Shown: positions 18,869 to 28,579 of the stretch, piece after piece
Numbering within the stretch: the stretch's first letter is position 1
Layout: each line of letters opens with the position of its first letter
NCBI GenBank assembly: GCA_901457705.2
Contig: LR590083.2
Coordinates: forward strand, 792,501-856,500
Source: Beijerinckiaceae bacterium RH AL1
Lineage (GTDB): Bacteria; Pseudomonadota; Alphaproteobacteria; Rhizobiales; Beijerinckiaceae
Length of the DNA stretch: 64,000 nt
Reading direction: 5' to 3'
Made by a program: the position numbers and the translations under genes
Notes under the pieces: model-generated
The model's database searches: none
What the model was told of the DNA's origin: nothing
Seen by the model: the letters and a program-made list of their open reading frames with translations, nothing else

Positions 18869-19648
18869 ATGGTCCAGCTCACCCTCCCTAAGAACTCCCG
18901 CGTCACCACCGGCAAGACATGGCCGAAGCCGCAGGGCGCCAAGAACGTCCGCGAGTTCCGCGTCTATCGTTGGAACCCCGACGACGGGCAGAACCCGCGC
19001 ATCGACACGTTCTTCGTCGACACCGACGACTGCGGGCCGATGATCCTCGACGCCATCATCTGGATCAAGTCGAAGATCGACCCGACGCTGACCTTCCGTC
19101 GCTCGTGTCGCGAAGGCATCTGCGGCTCCTGCGCGATGAACATCGACGGCACCAATACCCTCGCCTGCACCAAGGGCATGAGCGAGGTGACGGGGCCGAT
19201 CAAGATCTACCCGCTGCCGCACATGATGGTCGTGAAGGACCTCGTGCCGGACCTCTCGGGCTTCTATGCCCAGCACGCCTCGATCCAGCCGTGGCTGCAG
19301 ACGACGACGCCGGTGCCGGAGAAGGAGTGGCGCCAGGCGCCGCAGGATCGCGAGAAGCTCGACGGGCTCTACGAGTGCATCCTGTGCGCCTGCTGCTCGA
19401 CCTCATGCCCGAGCTACTGGTGGAACGGCGACCGCTACCTCGGCCCCGCCGTGCTGCTGCAGGCTTACCGCTGGCTGATCGACTCGCGCGACGAGGCGAC
19501 CGGCGAGCGGCTCGACTTCGTCGAGGACCCCTTCCGCCTCTACCGCTGCCACACGATCATGAACTGCGCCAAGGCCTGCCCCAAGGGGCTGAACCCGGCC
19601 AAGGCGATCAGCGAGATCAAGCAGATGATGATCGAGCGGCAGATTTAG
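18869..19648 (+). CDS. sdhB: Succinate dehydrogenase iron-sulfur subunit
   Basis: A 259-residue subunit carrying electrons from FAD to ubiquinone. The plant-type [2Fe-2S] site is [10 protein letters not shown]...C (Cys80, 85, 88, 100). The [4Fe-4S] and [3Fe-4S] sites use [16 protein letters not shown] and [17 protein letters not shown] in the C-terminal half. It is the last gene of the operon and is followed by an intrinsic terminator shared with convergent rpsT. It is separated from sdhA by the small DUF4258-DUF2283 pair, so its expression depends on read-through of that insert or on an internal promoter not visible here. Confidence 0.96.
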   Translation: MVQLTLPKNSRVTTGKTWPKPQGAKNVREFRVYRWNPDDGQNPRIDTFFVDTDDCGPMILDAIIWIKSKIDPTLTFRRSCREGICGSCAMNIDGTNTLACTKGMSEVTGPIKIYPLPHMMVVKDLVPDLSGFYAQHASIQPWLQTTTPVPEKEWRQAPQDREKLDGLYECILCACCSTSCPSYWWNGDRYLGPAVLLQAYRWLIDSRDEATGERLDFVEDPFRLYRCHTIMNCAKACPKGLNPAKAISEIKQMMIERQI

Positions 19649-19750
19649 CCGAGCGAAGGTTCTCGAGCCGCTTTCGATGCGCGTGAAGCGAGGGTCGAAC
19701 GCCGGCCCTCGATGGCTTCGCCTCTAGCTCGCCAAGACGACGACCACGCA

Positions 19751-19779
19751 AAAAAAGCCCGGCAATAAGCCGGGCTTTT
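19751..19779. terminator. Bidirectional intrinsic terminator between sdhB and rpsT
   Basis: GCCCGGC (19757-19763) and GCCGGGC (19769-19775) form a perfect 7-bp stem with loop AATAA, flanked by A6 on the left and T4 on the right. It therefore works for both convergent genes. Confidence 0.92.
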
Positions 19780-19802
19780 AAATAGAGGGCTTCCTAAAAA
19801 GC

Positions 19803-20075
19803 TCAGCCCGCGGCGGCGATCGCGTTGACGCGCTTGGTGAGGCGCGAGACCTTCCGCGAGGCGGTGTTCTTGTGGACGATCCCCTTCTGGGCGGCGCGCA
19901 TGACCAGCGGGGCGGCCTCGCCGAGCGCGGCAGAGGCGGCGGCCTGGTCGCCGGAGGCGATCGCCTCCTCGACCTTGCGCAGGTACGTCCGCATCTGGCT
20001 GCGGCGCGAGCGGTTGACCGCGGTGCGACGCTCGATCTTGCGGACGGCCTTCTGGGCCGACTTGGTATTGGCCAT
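19803..20075 (-). CDS. rpsT: Small ribosomal subunit protein bS20
   Basis: A 90-residue basic 16S rRNA-binding protein. [21 protein letters not shown], followed by the helix [14 protein letters not shown] and [19 protein letters not shown], is diagnostic. Start, length and composition are normal. It is alone on the minus strand, converging on sdhB over a shared terminator. Confidence 0.98.
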   Translation of the reverse strand: MANTKSAQKAVRKIERRTAVNRSRRSQMRTYLRKVEEAIASGDQAAASAALGEAAPLVMRAAQKGIVHKNTASRKVSRLTKRVNAIAAAG

Positions 20076-20217
20076 TCTTCTGTCTCACGAATTCGGATGG
20101 GCGCCCGGGCCGCGCCTTGCAACAGCGCAACGACCGGAGGCCGGAGGGCCGGCGCCGAAGCGCGGCTTATAAGCGAGGCCGCGCGCTCCCGTCAACGGGT
20201 CCGCTGCGGCGTTTCTT

Positions 20218-21408
20218 TCAGAGGCAGCCGCCGCCGGCGGCGCGCCAGCGCCCGAAGCCGGCGTCGAGATCCGCCTGCAGGTCCGCGACGTCCTCGAGCC
20301 CGATCGAGAAGCGCAGGCCGGGCCCGCCGGGCGCCCAGGTCGTGGCGCTGCGGTAGGCCGCGCAGTCGAACGGTACGACGAGGCTCTCGTAGCCGCCCCA
20401 GGAGAAGCCCATGCCGAACAGCTCTAGGCCGTCGAGAAGCGACGCGACGGCCGCCTCCGGCCCCGGCGCGAGGATCACCGAGAAGAGGCCCGTCGCGCCG
20501 AGGAAGTCGCGCTTCCAGAAGTCGTGGCCGGGGCAGTCCGGGAAGGCCGGATGCAGCACGCGGGCGACCTCAGGGCGCGCGGCGAGCCAGTGCGCCATGG
20601 CGAGGCCCTGCGCCTGCGCCTCGCGCAGCCGCAGCTCCAGCGTGCGCAGGCCGCGCAGGCCGAGGAAGGCGTCCTCGGGCCCCGTGCACATCGCGAAGGA
20701 GTCGAAGGTCGCGCGCAGCCGCTTCGCCCACTTGGCGTTGGCGGAGGTCAGCCCGAGCAGCAGGTCGGAATGGCCGGAGAGATACTTGGTGCCGGCTTCG
20801 GCAGCGATGTCGATGCCGAGCGCGTGCGGCGGCAGGTAGAGCGGCGTCGCCCAGGTGTTGTCGAGGATCGTGCAGAGGTCCCTGTCCCGCGCGACGGCGA
20901 CATAGGCCGGCAGGTCCGGCACCTCGAAGCTCTGCGAGCCCGGCGCCTCCAGGAACAGCACGCTGGTGTTGTCGCGCACGAGGCCGGCCACCTCGGCGCC
21001 GAGCATCGGATCGAAGTAGGTGGTCTCGACGCCCATGCGCTTCAGCACGCCGTCGCAGAAGATGCGGGTAGGGCGGTAGACCGAATCCATCACCAGGATG
21101 TGGTCGCCGGCCTTCACCGCCGAGAGGATCGCCACGGTGATCGCGGCGAGCCCCGAGGGCGTGAGCACGGTGGCCTCGGCGCCGGCGAGCTCGCTCCACG
21201 CCTCCTCCAGCGCGCGGACCGTCGGCGTGCCGTGCGTGGCGTAGGTGTAGGGCGCGTTGCGCGCCAGCAGGTCGGCATAGGTCGGGTAGAGGACCGTCGA
21301 GCCGCGGTAGATCGGCGTGTTGACGAAGCCGAACTGCTCGCCCGGCTTGCGGCCGGCCGAGGCCAGCCGCGTGCGCGTCCTGAGCTTGCTGCGGTCGGCG
21401 TCCGTCAT
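20218..21408 (-). CDS. metC: Cystathionine beta-lyase (Cys/Met metabolism PLP enzyme)
   Basis: A 396-residue PLP enzyme of the gamma family. The N-terminus FVNTPIYRGSTVLYPTY (28-44) and YATHGTPTVRALEEA identify the MetC branch. LTPSGLAAI binds the phosphate, DNTWATPLYLPP (183-194) contains the PLP-ring Asp, and GTKYLSGHSDLLLG carries the Schiff-base Lys208. The enzyme cleaves cystathionine to homocysteine, pyruvate and ammonia in methionine synthesis; a cysteine-S-conjugate lyase role is the main alternative. ATG 21408 follows AAGGACC. It is monocistronic by layout. Confidence 0.9.
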   Translation of the reverse strand: MTDADRSKLRTRTRLASAGRKPGEQFGFVNTPIYRGSTVLYPTYADLLARNAPYTYATHGTPTVRALEEAWSELAGAEATVLTPSGLAAITVAILSAVKAGDHILVMDSVYRPTRIFCDGVLKRMGVETTYFDPMLGAEVAGLVRDNTSVLFLEAPGSQSFEVPDLPAYVAVARDRDLCTILDNTWATPLYLPPHALGIDIAAEAGTKYLSGHSDLLLGLTSANAKWAKRLRATFDSFAMCTGPEDAFLGLRGLRTLELRLREAQAQGLAMAHWLAARPEVARVLHPAFPDCPGHDFWKRDFLGATGLFSVILAPGPEAAVASLLDGLELFGMGFSWGGYESLVVPFDCAAYRSATTWAPGGPGLRFSIGLEDVADLQADLDAGFGRWRAAGGGCL

Positions 21409-21718
21409 CGCTGGTCCTTTTCGATGGGTCTGCGCAGTGGCCCCAAGCCGCCCCGCCGCGTCAAGCCGGCGACATCATGGTTAACGAAGCCTACAGGAAC
21501 TTCGGCTTAGCTTTAGCGATCGGCCGTGCGCGCCGGCCACGCGCCGTCGGAGCGCGCGGCCGCAATGCGGAGTCTCAGCGCTGGCCGGTCCATCGCTCAA
21601 AGATCGTCTGCGCCTCCTCGCGATTCTTGCCGGACGGGCAGGGCGCAGGGCGCGACGCGCGACGGCGCTGCCCGGCCGGGCGGTTGCGCGGTTCGGCGCC
21701 CGCACGCCGGAGCGCCTG
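21409..21718. other. Gap between metC and the heparinase-like gene
   Basis: A 310-bp stretch between divergent genes. The leftmost part probably holds the metC promoter. From about 21485 to the TTG at 21719 the heparinase frame is open and reads plausible protein (SLKDRLRLLAILAGRAGRR, then GARTPERLL), but it has no ATG, GTG or TTG. The true N-terminus of the heparinase-like protein may therefore lie here behind an unrecognised start or a frameshift. No RNA gene or repeat was seen. Confidence 0.5.
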
Positions 21719-23314
21719 TTGATCGCGCCACAGGACATCCGCACCGCCGATCCCACCATCGCCGCCGACATCACGGCCGGCTACTTCGCCTTCGGCGGCC
21801 GCATCGTGAACGCCAGCGGGCGCTCGCCCTTTGCGATCGATCCCGGCGATGCCCAGGGCTCCGACCATGCCGCGGCGTGGCAGCGCGCGCTCTGCGGGTT
21901 CGGCTGGCTGCGCCATCTGCGCGCCGCGGATCAGCCGGCGGCGGGCGCCCGCGGGCGCGCGCTCGTCACCGGCTTCCTCGATGCGCACGCGCGGCCGAGC
22001 CAGGCCGTCGCCTGGGAGCCGCGCGTCACCGCGCGCCGCATGCTCGCCTGGCTGTCGCAATCGCCGGTGCTCCTCGCCGGCGCCGACCGCGCCTTCTACA
22101 CGCGCTTCATGCAGTCGCTGGCGGCGCATCGGGCGTCGCTGGCGCAGCGGCACTCGGGCGGCCTTGCCGGGGAGGCCAGGCTTCCCGTCGCGCTCGCGCT
22201 CGCCGAGTACGGGCTCTGCGCCGCCGACAGCGTCGCGCTCCTGCGCGCCGGCACCGCGGCGCTGGCGAGCGAGATCGATGCGCAGATCCTGCCCGACGGC
22301 GGCCACATCGGCCGCAACCCGCAGACCCTCATCGATCTCCTGATCGACATGCTGCCGCTGCGCCACGCCTATGCCGCGCGCGGCATCCAGGCGCCGCCGC
22401 AGCTCCTCAACGCGATTGACCGGATGATGCCGATGCTGCGGCTGTTCCGGCACGGCGACGGCGCGCTCGCCCTCTTCAACGGCATGGGCATCACGGCGCC
22501 CGAGCTCGTGGCGACCATCCTCGCCTACGACGACGCGCGGGCGCAGCCGGTGACGAATGCGCGCTACGCCGGCTACCAGCGGCTCGAGGCCGAGGGCACG
22601 ATCGTCGTCGTCGACGCCGGCGCGGCGCCGCCGCAGGTGTTCTCGACCCAGGCGCACGCCGGCTGCCTCGCCTTCGAGCTGTCCTCCGGCATCCGCCGCA
22701 TCATCGTCAACTGCGGCGCGCCGGAAGTCGCCCGGGCCAATGCGCGCGAGGCCTCGCGCACCACGGCCGCGCATTCGACGCTCGTCGTCGACGACACGTC
22801 GTCCTGCCGCTTCGCGACCAACGCGGGCCTCGCCCGCTTCGTGCGCGACGAGATCCTCGCCGGCCCGACGGTGGTCACGGCCGAGCGCGGGCAGGACGAC
22901 GCCGGCACGCATCTCTTCCTCTCGCACGACGGCTATTCCGCCCGCTTCGGCCTGGCGCATCACCGCGAGCTGACGCTTGCGCCGGACGGCGGCCGCCTCG
23001 AGGGGCGCGACCGGCTCGAGCCGGTCGGCAAGCGCGCCGCCGGGGCGGTGCCCTACGCGCTGCGCTTCCACCTGCATCCGTCGGTGAAGGCGCATGCCAA
23101 CGAGGACGGAACGGCGGTGCGGCTCGACGCGCCGGACGGCGAGGTCTGGCTGCTCGAATCCGACACGCCGGCAGAGGTCGAGCCGAGCATCCTGTTCGCG
23201 TCGGCGGGAGGCCCGCGCGCGACCCTGCAGGTCAAGCTCGCGTCGGACACGAGCCGGCCGGAGGTGCGCTGGACGCTGCAGCGGATCGCGGCGGCCGAGT
23301 CGCGGCGCCGGTAG
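21719..23314 (+). CDS. Heparinase II/III family protein
   Basis: A protein of 531 residues from TTG 21719, with the two-part build of the family: an all-helical toroid (WQRALCGFGWLRHL, EPRVTARRMLAWL, GGHIGRNPQTLIDLLIDMLPL, LRLFRHGDGALALFNGMG), then a beta-rich domain (NCGAPEVARANAREASRTTAAHSTLVVDD, LRFHLHPSVKA). GGHIGRNPQ and the HLHP segment include conserved residues of the lyase clefts. Hyphomicrobiales commonly have one such gene, of unknown glycan specificity. The TTG is the first standard start in the frame, but the coding frame appears to continue about 75 codons upstream, so the N-terminus is uncertain and may be truncated here. No sulfatase or transporter adjoins. Confidence 0.82.
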   Translation: MIAPQDIRTADPTIAADITAGYFAFGGRIVNASGRSPFAIDPGDAQGSDHAAAWQRALCGFGWLRHLRAADQPAAGARGRALVTGFLDAHARPSQAVAWEPRVTARRMLAWLSQSPVLLAGADRAFYTRFMQSLAAHRASLAQRHSGGLAGEARLPVALALAEYGLCAADSVALLRAGTAALASEIDAQILPDGGHIGRNPQTLIDLLIDMLPLRHAYAARGIQAPPQLLNAIDRMMPMLRLFRHGDGALALFNGMGITAPELVATILAYDDARAQPVTNARYAGYQRLEAEGTIVVVDAGAAPPQVFSTQAHAGCLAFELSSGIRRIIVNCGAPEVARANAREASRTTAAHSTLVVDDTSSCRFATNAGLARFVRDEILAGPTVVTAERGQDDAGTHLFLSHDGYSARFGLAHHRELTLAPDGGRLEGRDRLEPVGKRAAGAVPYALRFHLHPSVKAHANEDGTAVRLDAPDGEVWLLESDTPAEVEPSILFASAGGPRATLQVKLASDTSRPEVRWTLQRIAAAESRRR

Positions 23315-23333
23315 GCTGGCCGTCTGCGCAGAC

Positions 23334-23837
23334 CTATCCGGCCAAAGCGGCGCGGTGCAGGTCGGCGGACTCCTTCGAGAAGCAGCAGAGCACGATCCGC
23401 TCGAACCCCTCGCCGTGGGCGCGGACTTCGCGCACGGCAATCTTCGCGGCGCGCTCGGGCGGGAAGCGGTAGACGCCGGTGGAGATGGCCGGGAACGCGA
23501 TCGTCCTCGCCCCCGCACCGCGGGCGACCTCGAGCGAGCGGCGGTAGCAGGAGGCGAGCAAGTCGTCCTCGCCGCGCGTGCCGCCGTTCCAGACGGGGCC
23601 GACGGTGTGGACGACGAAGCGGGCCGGCAGCCGATAGCCCCTGGTGAGCTTGGCGTCGCCGGTGGCGCAGCCGCCGAGCTTGCGGCATTCCTCGAGCAGC
23701 TCCGGGCCCGCGGCGCGGTGGATCGCGCCGTCGACCCCGCCGCCACCGAGCAGGCTCGTGTTGGCGGCGTTGACGATCGCGTCGACAGCGAGCTTCGTGA
23801 TGTCTCCCTCGACGACCTCGATCGTCGGGGCGGTCAT
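23334..23837 (-). CDS. Macro domain protein (ADP-ribose-binding, O-acetyl-ADP-ribose deacetylase type)
   Basis: A 167-residue single macro domain. [37 protein letters not shown] (8-44) contains the Asp and Asn residues of the ADP-ribose pocket and the glycine loop, and [10 protein letters not shown] is the second phosphate-binding loop. Homologues such as YmdB remove acetyl groups from O-acetyl-ADP-ribose or ADP-ribose from proteins. ATG 23837 is three bases after the grxD stop, so the two share a transcript with bolA upstream; a link between them is not established. Confidence 0.92.
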   Translation of the reverse strand: MTAPTIEVVEGDITKLAVDAIVNAANTSLLGGGGVDGAIHRAAGPELLEECRKLGGCATGDAKLTRGYRLPARFVVHTVGPVWNGGTRGEDDLLASCYRRSLEVARGAGARTIAFPAISTGVYRFPPERAAKIAVREVRAHGEGFERIVLCCFSKESADLHRAALAG

Positions 23838-23840
23838 CCC

Positions 23841-24176
23841 TTAAGCGGTCGGCTGCTTGCAGGGGATGCCGGCGGCGGCGAGGTGGTCGGCCAGCTCGCC
23901 CGACTGGAACATCTCGCGCACGATATCGCAGCCGCCGATGAACTCGCCCTTCACATAGAGCTGCGGAATCGTCGGCCAGCTCGAGAATTCCTTGATCCCG
24001 TTGCGGATGCCGTCGTCGGCGAGCACGTTCATGCTCTCGAACGGGACCTCGAGGTAGGACAGGATCTGCACCACCTGGCTCGAGAAGCCGCACTGCGGGA
24101 ACTGCGGCGTGCCCTTCATGAACAGCATGACGTCGTTGGAGGAGACGGCCTTCTGGATGGTGTCGTGGGCGGACAT
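23841..24176 (-). CDS. grxD: Monothiol glutaredoxin (Grx4 type)
   Basis: A 111-residue CGFS-type glutaredoxin. The active site QCGFSSQ places the single catalytic/cluster Cys29, and [23 protein letters not shown] holds the glutathione-binding TIP and GG motifs. It binds a [2Fe-2S] cluster shared by two subunits and passes it to targets, usually together with BolA, whose gene lies 39 bp upstream. ATG 24176 follows AGAGGT. Order bolA-grxD-macro domain on the minus strand. Confidence 0.95.
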   Translation of the reverse strand: MSAHDTIQKAVSSNDVMLFMKGTPQFPQCGFSSQVVQILSYLEVPFESMNVLADDGIRNGIKEFSSWPTIPQLYVKGEFIGGCDIVREMFQSGELADHLAAAGIPCKQPTA

Positions 24177-24215
24177 GCGGACCTCTTGGCTAAGACAGGA
24201 ATGCCTGGCGAGTAT

Positions 24216-24452
24216 CTAAGCCTTCGGCGCCAGGGTTTGAAGCTGCAGAGCATGGAGCGCGCCACCGAGATGGTCGCCGAGCGCCTTGTAGACGAGCTGG
24301 TGCTGCTTCAGCTTGGTGAGGCCGACGAACTCCTTAGACGTGACGATGGCCGAGAAATGGTCGTCGTCGCCCGCGAGATCGATGATCTCGACCTCGGCGT
24401 CGGGCAATCCGTCCTTGATCAGGCGCGCGATCTCGGCGGCGGGCATCGGCAT
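24216..24452 (-). CDS. bolA: BolA family protein
   Basis: A 78-residue BolA-fold protein. IARLIKDGLPDAEVEIIDLAGDDDHFSAIVTS and FVGLTKLKQHQLVYKALGD are the family's two halves, the latter with the conserved His of the HQLVY motif that helps bind a shared [2Fe-2S] cluster with monothiol glutaredoxin. Downstream grxD fits that partnership. Two in-frame ATGs (24452 and 24446) are possible; the first is chosen, with GAGG about 11 bases before it. Confidence 0.92.
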   Translation of the reverse strand: MPMPAAEIARLIKDGLPDAEVEIIDLAGDDDHFSAIVTSKEFVGLTKLKQHQLVYKALGDHLGGALHALQLQTLAPKA

Positions 24453-24517
24453 GGGGATATGGTCCTCGGTTTCAAGCCGAGCATAAAGGAGCCGCCGCCC
24501 GATGACGAGGGGTGGCG

Positions 24518-24943
24518 CTAGAAGGGCTTCACCACCACCAGGATCACGATGCCGATCAGGAGCAGCGTCGGCACCTCGTTGATCACCCGGAAGAACTTGG
24601 CGTTGTGGACGCTGGTGCCGGCCGCCAGCTTCTTGCGCTCGGAGGCGAGGAAGCCGTGCACCCCGGTCAGCAGGACGACGAGCAGGAGCTTGCCGTGCAG
24701 CCAGCCGTGCGTGAACCAGCCGCCGGCGACCGCCAGCCAGATGCCGGTGATCCAGGTGACGATCAGCGCCGGCAGCATGATCGCCTTCTGCAGGCGGCGC
24801 TCCATCACCGCGAAGGTGGCGGCCTGCGGCGAGCCCGGGCCGGCCTCGGCGTGGTAGACGAAGAGGCGCGGCAGGTAGAGCATGCCGACCATCCACGAGA
24901 TGACGGCCAGGATGTGCACGGCCTTCAGCCAGAGATAACCCAT
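24518..24943 (-). CDS. hemJ: Protoporphyrinogen IX oxidase, HemJ type
   Basis: A 141-residue membrane protein with four hydrophobic helices. MGYLWLKAVHILAVISWMVGMLYLPRLFVYH holds the invariant His10 and the W..G..YLPR motif. MERRLQKAI, then ITGIWL and KLLLVVLLTGVHGFL complete the family pattern, including a conserved lysine near residue 85. HemJ binds haem b and oxidises protoporphyrinogen IX in haem synthesis. Some alphaproteobacteria keep it instead of HemG/HemY. It precedes bolA on the same strand, 65 bp apart. Confidence 0.9.
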   Translation of the reverse strand: MGYLWLKAVHILAVISWMVGMLYLPRLFVYHAEAGPGSPQAATFAVMERRLQKAIMLPALIVTWITGIWLAVAGGWFTHGWLHGKLLLVVLLTGVHGFLASERKKLAAGTSVHNAKFFRVINEVPTLLLIGIVILVVVKPF

Positions 24944-25100
24944 GTTGCCCCGCGTCGCCCCGTGTCGCCTCGACGGCGCACTGCATGGTCAGTTTCCGTT
25001 GTGATAGCAAGGCGCCCGGTCGAAGGTCACCCGTGACTTGGCGCGGCCCGCGGCCCACTTTCCGCGCCGAGGCGCAGAGCGTCGCCGCCGGAGGACCACC

Positions 25101-25904
25101 ATGACCAAGGGATCGATCGAGCCCACCGACACACCCACCGCCGACGCGGGCCGCCGCGTGCACGGCTGCAGCGAGGCGGAGTGGAAGGTCCGCGTCGACC
25201 TCGCCGCGGCGTATCGTCTCGTCGCGCATTACGGCTGGGACGATCTCATCTTCACGCATCTCTCGGCGCGCGTGCCGGGGCCCGAGCACCACTTCCTCAT
25301 CAACCCCTACGACATGATGTTCGACGAGATCACCGCCTCGTCGCTCGTCAAGATCGACGTCGACGGCAAGCCGGTCGGCGATGCCTCGCATCCGGTGAAC
25401 CCCGCAGGCTTCACCATCCACTCGGCGATCCACATGGCGCGCGACGACGCGCATGTGGTGATGCACCTGCACACGCCCTGCGGCCAAGCCGTGTCGGCAA
25501 TGGCCTTCGGCCTGCTGCCGCACACGCAGACGGCGATGATTGCCGGCGGCGACATCGCCTACCACGACTACGAGGGCATCGCGACGGACCTCGGCGAGCG
25601 CGAGCGGCTGGTCGCCGACCTCGGCAAGCGCCACGCGATGATCCTGCGCAACCACGGCACGCTCGCCGTCGGCACCGATGTCGGCGCCTGCTTTCTGCGG
25701 CTCTACTTCCTAGAGCGGGCCTGCGAGGCGCAGGTGCTCATGCTGTCGGCCGGCCGCGACAACCTCAACGACCCGCCGGACGGCGTCGACGACAAGGTGG
25801 CGGGCCAGGCCGCCCCGCAATCGCTCGACGCGCTGGCCGGCCGGCTCGCCTGGCCGGCGCTGCTGCGCAAGCTCGATCGGCTGGATCCGAGCTTCCGCGA
25901 CTGA
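25101..25904 (+). CDS. Class II aldolase/adducin family protein
   Basis: A 267-residue zinc-dependent aldolase-like protein. LAAAYRLVAHYGWDDLIFTHLSARVP (35-60), HVVMHLHTPCGQAVSAM with the metal-binding HLH, and ILRNHGTLAVG with the third metal His are all present. Members near this branch are annotated only as aldolase/adducin and often lack a proven substrate. ATG 25101 has GGAGG six bases before it; the upstream open frame is ignored. It lies just left of the GntR regulator gene but is separated by 109 bp, so membership in the sugar locus is uncertain. Confidence 0.88.
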   Translation: MTKGSIEPTDTPTADAGRRVHGCSEAEWKVRVDLAAAYRLVAHYGWDDLIFTHLSARVPGPEHHFLINPYDMMFDEITASSLVKIDVDGKPVGDASHPVNPAGFTIHSAIHMARDDAHVVMHLHTPCGQAVSAMAFGLLPHTQTAMIAGGDIAYHDYEGIATDLGERERLVADLGKRHAMILRNHGTLAVGTDVGACFLRLYFLERACEAQVLMLSAGRDNLNDPPDGVDDKVAGQAAPQSLDALAGRLAWPALLRKLDRLDPSFRD

Positions 25905-26013
25905 ACGGGCTGCAAGCCATTCGGAATGCTTGGGATTTTGACGGCCTTCCGCTAGTCTCGCCGCCTTGTCCCGCCAGCGACGACACGGCGGGGCTTGCGG
26001 CGGGAGCAACGGT

Positions 26014-26751
26014 GTGGCGGGCAAGGCCAAGGACGGCAGGCGCATCCACGGCACGGTTGCGTTCGACCTCGGCGTGGCGGTCGTCTCCGGCCGCTACAAG
26101 CCCGGCGACACGCTACCGGGCGAGATCGAGTTCTCCGAGCGCCTAAAAGTCTCGCGCAGCGCCTATCGCGAGGCGGTGCGCATGCTGGCCGCCAAGGGGC
26201 TGGTCGAAAGCCGACCGAAGACCGGCACGCGCGTCACCGAGCGCGCGCGCTGGAACCTGCTCGATCCCGACGTGCTGGCCTGGACGTTCGAGAACGAGCC
26301 GAGCGAAGACTTCATCCGCGACCTCTTCGAGCTGCGCTCGATCGTCGAGCCGGCCGCCGCCGAGCTGGCGGCGCAGCGCCGCGACGGCCGCGATCTTGCG
26401 CAGATGGGCCATGCGCTGGAGGAGATGACGGTGCGCGGCCTTTCGCATCCGGCGGGGCAGGCCGCGGACCGGCTGTTCCACCGCCTGATCCTGCAGGCGA
26501 CGCGCAACGCGCCGCTGCTCTCCCTCGCCAGCTCGATCGAGGCCGCGGTCGGCTGGACGACGATCTACAAGCATCGCAAGGCGCTGCTGCGCCGCGACGC
26601 CATCGCCGACCATCACGCGATCTACACGGCGATCGCCGACGGCGATCCTGCCGCCGCGCGGACGGCGATGATCGAGCTGATCACGCTCGCGCTGGAAGAC
26701 ACGGCGGCGGGCCGCGGCGCCGCGCCGGCGATCCAGCGCGCGCTGGGGTAG
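26014..26751 (+). CDS. GntR/FCD-family transcriptional regulator, likely for the sugar locus
   Basis: A 245-residue regulator from GTG 26014. The winged helix-turn-helix has YKPGDTLPGEIEFSERLKVSRSAYREAVRMLAAKGLVESRPKTGTRV at about 28-75, and the FCD ligand domain has the metal/acid-binding pattern ELRSIVEPAAAELAA, then FHRLILQATRN and DHHAIYTAIADGD. GTG 26014 is preferred to TTG 25966 because GGGAG lies seven bases before it and the earlier residues are not conserved. It ends 25 bp from the convergent sugar-acid dehydratase. Relatives such as DgoR and LgoR respond to sugar acids, so it is the best candidate to bind the four ACTCAGACAAATAG-like sites. That link is inference. Confidence 0.88.
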   Translation: MAGKAKDGRRIHGTVAFDLGVAVVSGRYKPGDTLPGEIEFSERLKVSRSAYREAVRMLAAKGLVESRPKTGTRVTERARWNLLDPDVLAWTFENEPSEDFIRDLFELRSIVEPAAAELAAQRRDGRDLAQMGHALEEMTVRGLSHPAGQAADRLFHRLILQATRNAPLLSLASSIEAAVGWTTIYKHRKALLRRDAIADHHAIYTAIADGDPAAARTAMIELITLALEDTAAGRGAAPAIQRALG

Positions 26752-26776
26752 CGCGCGCGACGTCAGTCTTCGAACG

Positions 26777-28579
26777 TCAGTGGTTGTCGCGCGGCAGGCC
26801 TTGAGTCTGCGCGATCTTCTGGAACCGCTCGGCGCCCTCGAGGATCGCGCCCTCGCTCATCTGGCCGACGACCTTGCGCTGCATCTCCTGCCACGGCGTC
26901 TGCGACGGCACGATGCCGTAGCCGCCATCGTCGGCGAGCGCCTTGCGGCGCGCCGCGAGCTCGTCGTCCGGCACCAGCATGTTCGCCGTGCGTTGCCGCA
27001 GGTCGATGCGGATGCGGTCGCCGGTGCGCAGCAGCGCGAGGCCGCCCTGGGCCGCCGCCTCCGGCGACGCGTTGAGGATCGACGGCGAGCCGCTGGTACC
27101 GGACTGGCGGCCGTCGCCGAGGCAGGGCAGGGCGGCGATGCCGTCGCGGATGAGGTAGGCGGGCGGCCGCATGTTCACGACCTCGGCGGCGCCGGGATAG
27201 CCGATCGGCCCGGTGCCGCGCATGACAAGAATGGTTTGGGACGTCACCTTCAGCGCGGGATCGTCGATGCGCGCGTGGTAGTCCTCGGGCCCGTCGAAGA
27301 CCACCGCCGGGCCCTCGAATACGTCGGGGTCTTCGGGGTTCGCAAGATAGCGGGCGCGAAAATCCTCGGCGATGACGCTGGTCTTCATGATCGCCGCGTC
27401 GAAGAGGTTGCCCTTCAGCACGAGGAAGCCGGCCTCGGCCTTCAGCGGCCGCTCGAAGGGGCGGATGACGTCCTCGTCCTCGATCTCGGCGCCGCGGCAG
27501 TTTTCGCCGATCGCCCGGCCGTTGGCCGTGAGGGCGTCTTCGTGGATCAAACCGTGCCGCATGAGCTGCGCGATGACCGCCGGCACGCCGCCGGCGCGGT
27601 AGTAGTCCTCGCCGAGATAGTCGCCGGCCGGCTGCAGGTTGACGAGCAGCGGCACGGCGAGCCCGTGCGTCTCGAAATCGTCGAGCGTCAGCTCGACGCC
27701 GAGGTGGCGGGCGATCGCCATGAGGTGGATCGGCGCGTTGGTCGAGCCGCCGATCGCCGAGTTGACGACGATCGCGTTGAGGAAGGCCTCGCGCGTCATG
27801 ATGTCGGACGGCTTGCGGTCGGCCGCCACCATCTCGACGATCCTGAGGCCGGTGCGATAGGCGCATTCCTGCCGGTCGCGGTAGGGCGCGGGGATCGCGG
27901 CGGCGCCGGGCAGCTGCATGCCGAGCGCCTCGGCGAGCGAGTTCATCGTCGTCGCCGTGCCCATCGTGTTGCAGTACCCCGTCGACGGCGCCGAGGAGGT
28001 GACGAGGCGGATGAAGCCGGCGTCATCGATTTCGCCCGCCGCCAGCATCTGACGCGCCTTCCAGACGATCGTGCCGGAGCCGGTGCGCTTGCCCTTGTGC
28101 CAGCCGTTCAGCATCGGCCCGACGGAGAGCGCGATGGCCGGGATGTTCACGGTCGCCGCCGCCATCAGGCAAGCCGGCGTGGTCTTGTCGCAGCCGATCG
28201 TCAGCACGACGCCGTCGATCGGGTAGCCGTAGAGCACCTCGACGAGCCCGAGATAGGCGAGGTTGCGGTCGAGCCCCGCCGTCGGCCGCTTGCCGGTCTC
28301 CTGGATCGGATGGACCGGGAACTCGATCGGGATGCCGCCGGCCTCGCGGATGCCGTCGCGCACCCGCTCGGCGAGCACCAGGTGGTGCCGGTTGCAGGGC
28401 GACAGGTCGGAGCCCGTCTGGGCGATGCCGATGATCGGCTTGCCGGAGCGCAGCTCGTCGAGCGACAGGCCGAAGTTGAGGTAGCGCTCGAGATAGAGCG
28501 CGGTCATGTCGATATTGTCAGGGTTATCGAACCAGGCGCGGGAGCGCAGCCCCTTCTTGACGGGACGCGAGCTGGTCAT
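26777..28579 (-). CDS. IlvD/Edd-family sugar-acid dehydratase
   Basis: A 600-residue iron-sulfur dehydratase. Cys62 ([10 protein letters not shown]), Cys130 ([11 protein letters not shown]) and Cys203 (STGYCNTMG) are the cluster cysteines, and [20 protein letters not shown] is the family's central motif. Among IlvD/Edd proteins the WFDNPDN start, the [13 protein letters not shown] loop and the context favour the sugar-acid (arabonate, xylonate, galactonate, fuconate) branch over IlvD or Edd. Here it would turn D-galactonate into 2-keto-3-deoxygalactonate for DgoK and DgoA. L-arabonate is a likely second substrate. It is second after the aldose epimerase on the minus strand, 44 bp apart. Confidence 0.9.
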   Translation of the reverse strand: MTSSRPVKKGLRSRAWFDNPDNIDMTALYLERYLNFGLSLDELRSGKPIIGIAQTGSDLSPCNRHHLVLAERVRDGIREAGGIPIEFPVHPIQETGKRPTAGLDRNLAYLGLVEVLYGYPIDGVVLTIGCDKTTPACLMAAATVNIPAIALSVGPMLNGWHKGKRTGSGTIVWKARQMLAAGEIDDAGFIRLVTSSAPSTGYCNTMGTATTMNSLAEALGMQLPGAAAIPAPYRDRQECAYRTGLRIVEMVAADRKPSDIMTREAFLNAIVVNSAIGGSTNAPIHLMAIARHLGVELTLDDFETHGLAVPLLVNLQPAGDYLGEDYYRAGGVPAVIAQLMRHGLIHEDALTANGRAIGENCRGAEIEDEDVIRPFERPLKAEAGFLVLKGNLFDAAIMKTSVIAEDFRARYLANPEDPDVFEGPAVVFDGPEDYHARIDDPALKVTSQTILVMRGTGPIGYPGAAEVVNMRPPAYLIRDGIAALPCLGDGRQSGTSGSPSILNASPEAAAQGGLALLRTGDRIRIDLRQRTANMLVPDDELAARRKALADDGGYGIVPSQTPWQEMQRKVVGQMSEGAILEGAERFQKIAQTQGLPRDNH

